Shown here piece by piece: positions 58,005 through 64,000 of a stretch of DNA of 64,000 nt (positions are counted from its first letter, which is position 1; every line of letters starts with the position of its first letter). The notes below the pieces were generated by a model. It did not search any database and had not been told where the DNA came from. It saw only the letters and a list, made by a program, of their open reading frames with translations. The translations under genes were made by a program, and so were the position numbers. The stretch comes from Cannabis sativa. Lineage: Eukaryota > Streptophyta > Magnoliopsida > Rosales > Cannabaceae. The stretch is from positions 45,456,406 to 45,520,405 of the forward strand of contig NC_083603.1 in NCBI RefSeq assembly GCF_029168945.1, in the 5' to 3' direction.

Positions 58005-58607
58005 CTCATGTATGATTGAAACTTTTCAACTTCTCATTCATCTCACATTTCTTCTCAATCATTGTTTTTGTTTTGTTGAATTGAATGTGCATTTCTTGAA
58101 AGAAGAATGTAGGTTTCATTTTCTAATATATGTTTTAAAGTGTTCCAAGTCAGGATGTAAGATTACAATAGAAAGGAAAGATAAATGAATAAATATAAGG
58201 GCTTACTGCAAAAAATTGTTCAAAAAGTGCATTAAGATGCAAATTTCTGTCACTGTTTGGTTTCTCATATATTTTCTACAACTGTATGTATACTACATAC
58301 ATTCAATGACAACACTCACTTTAAATTATATAAACTATAATGTGGTCACATATATAATTTAGAGTTAGATCACATTTCTATTGCAAGCTTTATTGATAGT
58401 ATCAGATAATATCGGCATAGGTGGTTCACTTTTCACGCTTGTGAAACATTAGATACGTCTAGTCTTTTAAGATGGTACGTTCCATCATATATTTTATGTT
58501 GTATTTTGTATGACCCTTCCTAGTTAAGTTCGAGGATCCCCATTCCTAGGTTTCTTTTGTGAAACCTTCACTGTTTTTGATCAGACAAGATTCAATGTTC
58601 TTCTCTT

Positions 58608-58832
58608 CTAACAAACCAGATTTAATTTTTTGTCAATGTTCAGAGCATGGTAGATCACGTGGGGCCTAATCCTAGTCATGTCAGAATGGTTCCACGCTAA
58701 TACATCATAATTATTTTTTTGACATGGATAGTTTTTTTCTTTAGTGGCAAGAGGTAAATTTCTTCCTACTTTAATAACTTTGGTAGGATCTTCTTCATTG
58801 ATGCAGACTTCTTCTACCTCCTCCATGCTCAA
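58608..58832 (-). pseudogene. Gypsy pol fragment just upstream of reverse transcriptase
   Basis: Encodes EEVCINEEDPTKVIKVGRNL, NYDVLAWNHSDMTRIRPHVI and YHALNIDKKLN. This is the conserved linker that precedes the reverse transcriptase in Tat/Athila-group plant Gypsy elements (pattern DVFAWSxxDMPGIDPxVxxHxLN). The reverse transcriptase itself is missing to the left, so the element is cut off here. Confidence 0.7.
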
Positions 58833-58986
58833 TTATTATTTCTACCCCCACTCTAGGGCCCAATTCATCTTCTTCCTAAATTACCCCTAGTGCTGGCCGG
58901 ATGGGTGTTCTGGGACATTCTTGATTTTCTTCTTGGATGGTGAATATTGATTTGACCAAGACATTATAGCATTTTCTCGCATTTGT

Positions 58987-59661
58987 CTAATCACCCTTCA
59001 CTATTCTAATGCTTCCATGGTCACTTGGGAACTTCATACACAAGTGGCGGATGGAAGTTATAGCTCCAAAATTGACTAAAAATTGTCGTCCTAGTATGAC
59101 ATCGTAGGCAATAAGGAAATCTACTACTACAAATGTGTAGTATTTAAAGGCATATGATATATTGCATCCAAATACTCCATTCAATGTGACTGGAAGCTGA
59201 AATTTTCCCATTGGTAGCAAGGAATCTCCATTAAAGCCTTTGAGTTGAATTGGACAGGGCATCAGATTGGTTTCCACTAGCGCCCCGATTGCATGGAAGG
59301 TAGTTTTTAAAATAATATTGACAAAACTTCCATTATCCACCAGAATTCTAGGTACCCTTTTACTTTTAATTTGGGCTTCAATCACTAATAGATTGTTGTG
59401 GGGAAAGTGCACGTATTTAGCGTCTTCTTCTGTGAAAGTGATTGGAAGATTCATCATTTGTGGACAATGAGCAGGTGTTTGCACAAGATGACATGTTTCC
59501 TCTTGGTCCAGCTGACTAAGATATCTCTTCTGAGCATTTCTTGTACTTTTGGCAATGTGTTGGCCTCCGAATCTGGTTTCCATGTGGCCATCTACCACAG
59601 GCAGAGAAATTTTAGGCGGATACAAATTTCTTGGTCCGGGAGCAACAATAGATTTTGGCAC
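58987..59661 (-). pseudogene. Gypsy gag-pol fragment with aspartic protease
   Basis: A 224-codon frame. Around residues 70-90 is PITFTEEDAKYVHFPHNNLL. Around 97-115 is the retropepsin-like core RILVDNGSFVNIILKTTF, where D-N-G stands in the active-site position (D-[TSG]-G is usual). It is followed by LKGFNGDSLLPMGKFQLPVT and YDVILGRQFL, the second half of the protease fold. It belongs to a Tat-like Gypsy polyprotein on the minus strand. Frame breaks on both sides show it is a remnant. Confidence 0.8.
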
Positions 59662-59784
59662 TTAGGCATTAGGTACCGCCTGAGGGGCCTATACACCCAA
59701 AGCTTGAGGATAACCTACTCCCTGAGGAGAATTTACGGCTCCTTTCTGTCTAGGAAAAAAGAATTGTCTGTGTGCTACTCCTTG

Positions 59785-59979
59785 TTAGGGATATATGACA
59801 GGTATCCAGACCCAATTGGATAGATGACCATTTCTAACCAATCCCTCAAATTCATCTTTCAAGTACTCATATTCATTCGTGGTATGCCCAAGATCACCAT
59901 GATATTCACATTTTTTATTCTGATCCCTCTTATGTCTTCCGCCTTTGAACATTGGCGGAGGCTTTTTGTAATGGACCAT
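59785..59979 (-). pseudogene. Gypsy gag nucleocapsid fragment
   Basis: Encodes KCEYHGDLGHTTNEYEYLKD and EFEGLVRNGHL, the C-x-x-H-x-x-x-G-H-x-T motif at the end of Tat-group gag. The last Cys of the zinc knuckle is replaced by Tyr. It is separated from the protease piece by stops and frame changes. Confidence 0.7.
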
Positions 59980-60317
59980 GTTGCAAGTGGCTTTGTAAAC
60001 ATTTTCATGAGTATTAACTAGGATAGTACACTAGAAGCTTCATTTTGACTTGGAGCCTAATTAGAACTATCCAGTCTAAGCTACTCCATAGCTAAAGAAA
60101 CTCGTCTGCTCAACCACTTGTCCAGAGACACCAGGTCCGTACAATTTTGGAGTTGTGAGCATACTTGTCAGGAACAATAGTTAGAGTAGATAGTTGGAGA
60201 GTTTGAGTTGTACTATTGACATTGGTGGATGGTGCCTAAAGTACTCCATAAGCATATACATATGCTTTTTCCAGGTTTATGAAACCTTGGGCCTTGGCTA
60301 AGAAATCAGACAAAGTG

Positions 60318-60503
60318 TCAAGACCTCTTTCTTTCTAATAATACACACAGAAAGGATCTGATAGATATCCCTAAGATTAAGGCCACTAGTTTCATATCAT
60401 GATTAACCTTAGTATTGGAGGTTGTATCCATCATTCTCTGGATGTACTTCTTAAGACTTTCTCCTAATTGTTGTTTGATATTCGTCAGTGAGCTGACTTC
60501 CAT
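60318..60503 (-). pseudogene. Gypsy gag (retrotransposon gag domain) fragment
   Basis: Encodes TNIKQQLGESLKKYIQRMMD and later residues, with the L-x-x-x-K-Q-x-x-x-E-S-L-x-x-Y-x-x-R pattern of the plant retrotransposon gag domain. The frame is broken on both sides. It lies in order with the nucleocapsid and protease pieces to its left. Confidence 0.6.
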
Positions 60504-61029
60504 ATCATAATCCTTCGCGGCTATGAATTATTTCTTGAACATCACTTGCAGATTCTTCCGATTATAAATAGATCCAGAAGATCATCTTTTCCACCAATCT
60601 TATGCAGATTTTGTCAAAGTTAAAAAAAAAAACAGAGACATTTGGCATCGTCGCTTGCCTTTTTGCATCAGCCAAATGTATTTGGATAGGTGAACCCTGG
60701 GGTCCGTCCTACCTTTATACAATTCTATTTGTACTTAAGTATTAGGCCTATCTTTCTAGACAACTCTGCCTCTCAGATCAGTAGGATAGTCTTTCCATGG
60801 AGTATTGGCTACCTTCTTTTCCCTTAAAGGTTGGCTGGCAGTGTTAGTTTTTTTTTTCTTGGAGTAGTTGGAGCAGTCTTTCTTGGAGGATCCCCCATGA
60901 CACATTTTTCTTTGTCCTTGTTGGGATCAGAAGTTCCAGGATCTTCAGGGTTCACTCCTTTCGTGGTGTTATTATCCTGAGGAACAATTTATCAAGAGCC
61001 ACATTCTCTGATGAAAGTCTAGCCTCCAG

Positions 61030-61365
61030 TCAAGTCAATGTTGCTTGCTTTCGGTGGGAGAAGTCTTCTTGTGCTGCCAATTTCAGCTTTGTCTCAGCGT
61101 GTTCCTTGGCCATTTGAATGACAACGGGATCTGACTCATAATAATAATCATCTTCATCTTTTTCTTTCCCATCATCTTCAAGATCTTCATCTTCTGGATC
61201 TTCCTCTTGAACCTCATTAATAGAATTTTCATCAACATATTTTTCTTTACATTGAGACATTTTTTTTAGATTGACTAGTTGCTTCAATCGGATTTTTGTT
61301 GACTCCTGTTGTCGCTTAAGTGGCAAGATCAACATCATCCATATGAGTATCTCTATTGTGAACAC
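61030..61365 (-). pseudogene. Gypsy gag N-terminal acidic fragment
   Basis: A 111-codon frame with a strongly acidic centre (EVQEEDPEDEDLEDDGKEKD) followed by a Lys/Glu/Ala-rich segment. Position and charge pattern fit the N-terminal part of a Tat-like gag polyprotein. I cannot identify a domain, and the assignment rests on context. Confidence 0.4.
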
Positions 61366-61890
61366 TAGTTTTGTTTAGGGTGAGTACGTTGCAGTATACA
61401 ACCTTTGATTGTATCAATGCTTTCTTCAGCTCTCAATGAAAGCACCAAAATATTTACCGAGTCTTTTAGAAATTAATTTAACATATGTGAAAGCTAAAGA
61501 AACTGATCCATGATAACAAAAATAACAACAAGGATTTTTACGGGGTTTGAGCGTTAACGAGTTTTAGTTCACGAGTCAATATTATTACTTGAAAGCTAGC
61601 AAAACCTTAAGGCTTACAAGAATGTCTGAACTCTAAACCTTGCCTGGGCAATTGAGGAATGATTTTATAACCCTTTGCATGAAGGATTCTTCGTATATTT
61701 ATAGTGTTTAGGGTTCTTGCTTATTACCCTTTGCCCACTTATGGAGTGATTACAAGTAACATATTGACATGGGCTTATTTGGTAAAACCCGACTCATGGG
61801 GCACACGATGTAAATTAATGTGGATGCCACATCATGTTGACATGTGCCAAAAACTGTATCCTATCTTCGTGGAGAATAAAGACACATTAA

Positions 61891-62391
61891 TGGCATGTTT
61901 ACTAAACTGTAATCAAAATCAGAATAACAGAATGAGTGAAATGAAAGGAAATAAAGTATTAAACAAACGAAATTAATATATTGTTATGTTACTTACTAAA
62001 TTTACTTAAACGGGAATCAAAATCATTTTATTTTGTTTACAAAACTAGAAAAGGTAATCAGAATAGTTTAGATGGACTAAATTATCCTTCAAAGAAAATA
62101 TTTATTTATTTTTTCTTTATTTTAAAATTAAATCATAAAATATAAAACTAAATTCATAAATAATTAGGGGGTATAGATGTGTTTTAATTTATTTATATAA
62201 AAAGTTAAAAATATTAAAAAATATTTTTACCCGTAATGCCATTGACAATTTAGGAGGAGAAGTTCTCTTTTATTTTTCTCCTTAATTTAGGTAGGACTCG
62301 CCAAGTTTTTCCATTACTAAACGTGAAAGTAAACAATTCGATGGGAAACTCTCTTACACCTCGTTTCCTTTCCAACAAAGTAAACATACCA
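61891..62391. mobile_element. Tourist-like (PIF/Harbinger) MITE
   Basis: A 501-bp element with ends TGGCATGTTTACTAAAC and CAAAGTAAACATACCA, which are inverted repeats with one early mismatch. It is flanked by TAA on both sides (61888-61890, 62392-62394), the target preference of Tourist elements. Non-coding. It sits at the outer edge of the Gypsy LTR. Confidence 0.75.
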
Positions 62392-62394
62392 TAA

Positions 62395-63708
62395 ATACTT
62401 GATTGCCAAATTACTATCTTTTCATATTTAGGAAGATATGATATTCGAACAAGATTATCGAGAGTTAATTCTTAATATATATATATTGATGGATGTAGTA
62501 ATTAATAAGTGGGAAACGGTACTATACGTCCGATGCTCGCTAATTAGTTTTCTCGAACGCTTTGTCTAATGTCTTCTAGACGCATACATGTTGGATAAAT
62601 ATCGCCTGGACGAATCGTCTACTCATCATCTGGAAGGACAAACTTTGCTTTTAAACTCACTTAATATCTTATTTGGGCCTGCTAGTGGGCTTAGAATAGT
62701 AAAATATATTTAGTCATGGAATTCCACAGTCTTTATTTAAAAACGCAGATAATAATATATATTTGGTAGAAAATTTAGTGTTAAATATTAGAGTTGTTGC
62801 AGTAAAAAGTAAAATGTTTTACACTAAATTATTGTAGATTTCACATTAAATTAATATATTGGAAGAAATGGTGTTAGTTGTTACACATTCACAATATAAA
62901 TTATGAAGATGCCAATTTTGCATGAAATTAATCGATATTTCAATTTCACACGATTAGTTCTGAACCTCCTTTTATCCGGGGTCATCATTTTCTTAGGTCC
63001 TAGTATATTTCTTCTTTTTTCTACATCGAATAATGATGAGCACTAAAAAAATCAATTTCACTCGATATTTTGCTCTCTACCTCTTTTGAAAAAAATTCCA
63101 ATACACTAATCTCTTTTATTTCAATTTGGAAATGATCTACTTTCATCATTATCTCTTAGACCAACAAAGTCTATCTGTATTTGCTTAGACAAGTAATTTA
63201 AGTTTTGCAGGTTTGCAAACTATACATGAGTAGAAAGAGCTATTGTTATTGATATGATCAATTTTCTTCAATTTATAGTATTAACCAATTTGTTGTACTT
63301 CTCTATCTCATTTTGGAATTTTCTTACTTCAAATGATCAAATCAACAATTATTAGTATCCACAGTTATATCCATAACTATACACGTGGCTAATGGCAGAG
63401 AGCCCAAAATTTAATAAGGGCAAAACACATGATATAAAAAATTATTTATTATTTATTGTTTCACAAATAAATTTTAAAAAATTGAGAGCCATGAACCTTG
63501 GACCTCCTATCTCGGTCAATGAGCATGGCTTAATGGTAAAATAGTAGTGAGTAATACACATATAAATTACACATAAATTTGAGAAACATTTATGATATAA
63601 CAAAAAAAAAAAAAAATTCAATTAATCATATTCATATATTTAAATATTTATAATAAAATATTTTTTTTTATAATTTATGAAAAATGCTAAAGGTCATCTT
63701 TAAGGAAC
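62395..63708. other. Spacer without recognisable genes
   Basis: Mixed AT-rich sequence. A less AT-rich patch at about 62510-62690 (GTCCGATGCTCGC, TCTAGACGCATACATG) looks like part of a transposon but I cannot assign it. Near 63680-63708 the words AAAAATGCTAAAGG resemble the end of the MITE family at 31918. Confidence 0.35.
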
Positions 63709-63965
63709 CACTACTACAAAATAGTGTTATTGTGTCGGTTCATGCCGATGGCCCAAGCCAACAGAGAGATATCGATAACCACCTAAATTTAAATTAAAGA
63801 TTTGTATTAAAAAATTATTTAATTTTGTTAATACTTTTCGATTAAATTTAAATATTTAAAATAATATTTTCTTAAAAAATAATAATAAATTTATTGATTT
63901 AACAGTGTTAGTTTAACTATTAACTTTAATAGAAAAATTAAAAAACCGTCAAACAAACTAACAAT
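63709..63965 (+). mobile_element. CACTA-type terminus
   Basis: CACTACTACAAAATAGTG followed by GTGTCGGTTCATGCCGATGG, the same terminal type as the elements ending at 25887 and 49541. The element appears to run to the right beyond or through 63966; the other end is not in the window. Confidence 0.55.
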
Positions 63966-64000
63966 CACTACAAAAAATTGTTACTTTTAGTGACCATTTT
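63966..64000 (+). mobile_element. Start of another CACTA-type element at the window edge
   Basis: CACTACAAAAAATTGTTAC, then TTTTAGTGACCATTTT, resembling the terminal and subterminal words of the element at 36269-40118. Only 35 bp are visible. Confidence 0.5.

Larger units (their letters stand above)
58480..61845 (-). mobile_element. Degenerate Tat-like Gypsy element (5' portion)
   Basis: From right to left: a probable 5' LTR (about 61450-61845, with a TATA-like run near 61695 and an end near TTTGGTGCTTTCATTGAGAG on the minus strand), then gag pieces, nucleocapsid, protease and the pre-RT linker. The reverse transcriptase, RNase H, integrase and 3' LTR are absent. Multiple stops and frameshifts indicate an old, inactive copy. 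Confidence 0.65.

Noticed and set aside
59267..60021. Plus-strand frames opposite the Gypsy gag-pol remnants
   Set aside because: Shadows of the minus-strand polyprotein, which has recognisable motifs.
1..64000. CRISPR arrays, bacterial operons, riboswitches, tRNA genes
   Set aside because: None seen; the sequence is plant nuclear DNA. The short direct repeats at 4890-5200 are part of an LTR element, and the tRNA-like TGGTATCAGAGC words are primer-binding sites.

Overview
The window is nuclear DNA of a flowering plant, most likely a eudicot. The evidence is introns with GT..AG borders, CYP71-type cytochrome P450 genes with the usual single phase-0 intron, very AT-rich spacers, and dense nested transposable elements (LTR elements, LINEs, Helitrons, CACTA, Mutator, hAT and Tourist types). 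The species cannot be fixed from sequence alone; a Rosales/Cannabaceae-like genome is only an impression. Gene-like content is low: three tandem P450 genes in direct orientation and several gene fragments carried by transposons.

Layout. 1-1.4 kb: remnant of a probable Copia LTR. 1.4-12.3 kb: three near-identical ~2.45 kb LTRs alternating with two ~2.07 kb non-coding internal regions, i.e. a tandem LTR-internal-LTR-internal-LTR array of a non-autonomous (LARD-like) element on the minus strand. The end of the third LTR is flipped (12276-12918). It abuts a 502-bp palindrome (12919-13420) made of two head-to-head pieces of a Cassandra-type LTR, each with a 5S rRNA-like segment. 13.4-14.6 kb: Gypsy LTR fragment. 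14.6-16.4 kb: Mutator-like element remnant with a PB1-like domain ORF. 17.6-22.4 kb: P450 gene A, frameshifted, with a LINE in its intron. 22.6-25.3 kb: one complete Helitron, the start of a second, and LTR-like debris.

25.3-32.86 kb and 48.95-56.6 kb are two copies of one segmental duplication. Each carries a CACTA end, an intact two-exon P450 gene (B and C, differing at about a dozen residues), and the same 3' MITEs. The introns differ by element insertions that order the events in time. Between the copies (32.9-48.9 kb) lie Helitron ends, a broken DCD-domain (B2/NRP-like) pseudogene, an isolated EMSY-LIKE exon, a 3.85 kb CACTA-type element carrying an Mpv17/PMP22 exon and a second captured exon, a LINE interrupted by a solo Cassandra LTR, and a decayed Ulp1-protease transposon gene. 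56.6-64 kb: a Gypsy LTR, a degenerate Tat-like Gypsy gag-protease-RT region on the minus strand, a Tourist MITE, and two CACTA-type termini at the right edge.

Functionally this is a P450 cluster grown by local duplication. The P450s would be ER-anchored monooxygenases of specialised metabolism. Their substrates cannot be read from the sequence, and no other pathway genes are present. B and C keep all hallmark motifs and may be active; A has a +1 frameshift late in exon 1. Transposons have shaped their introns, promoters and 3' flanks.
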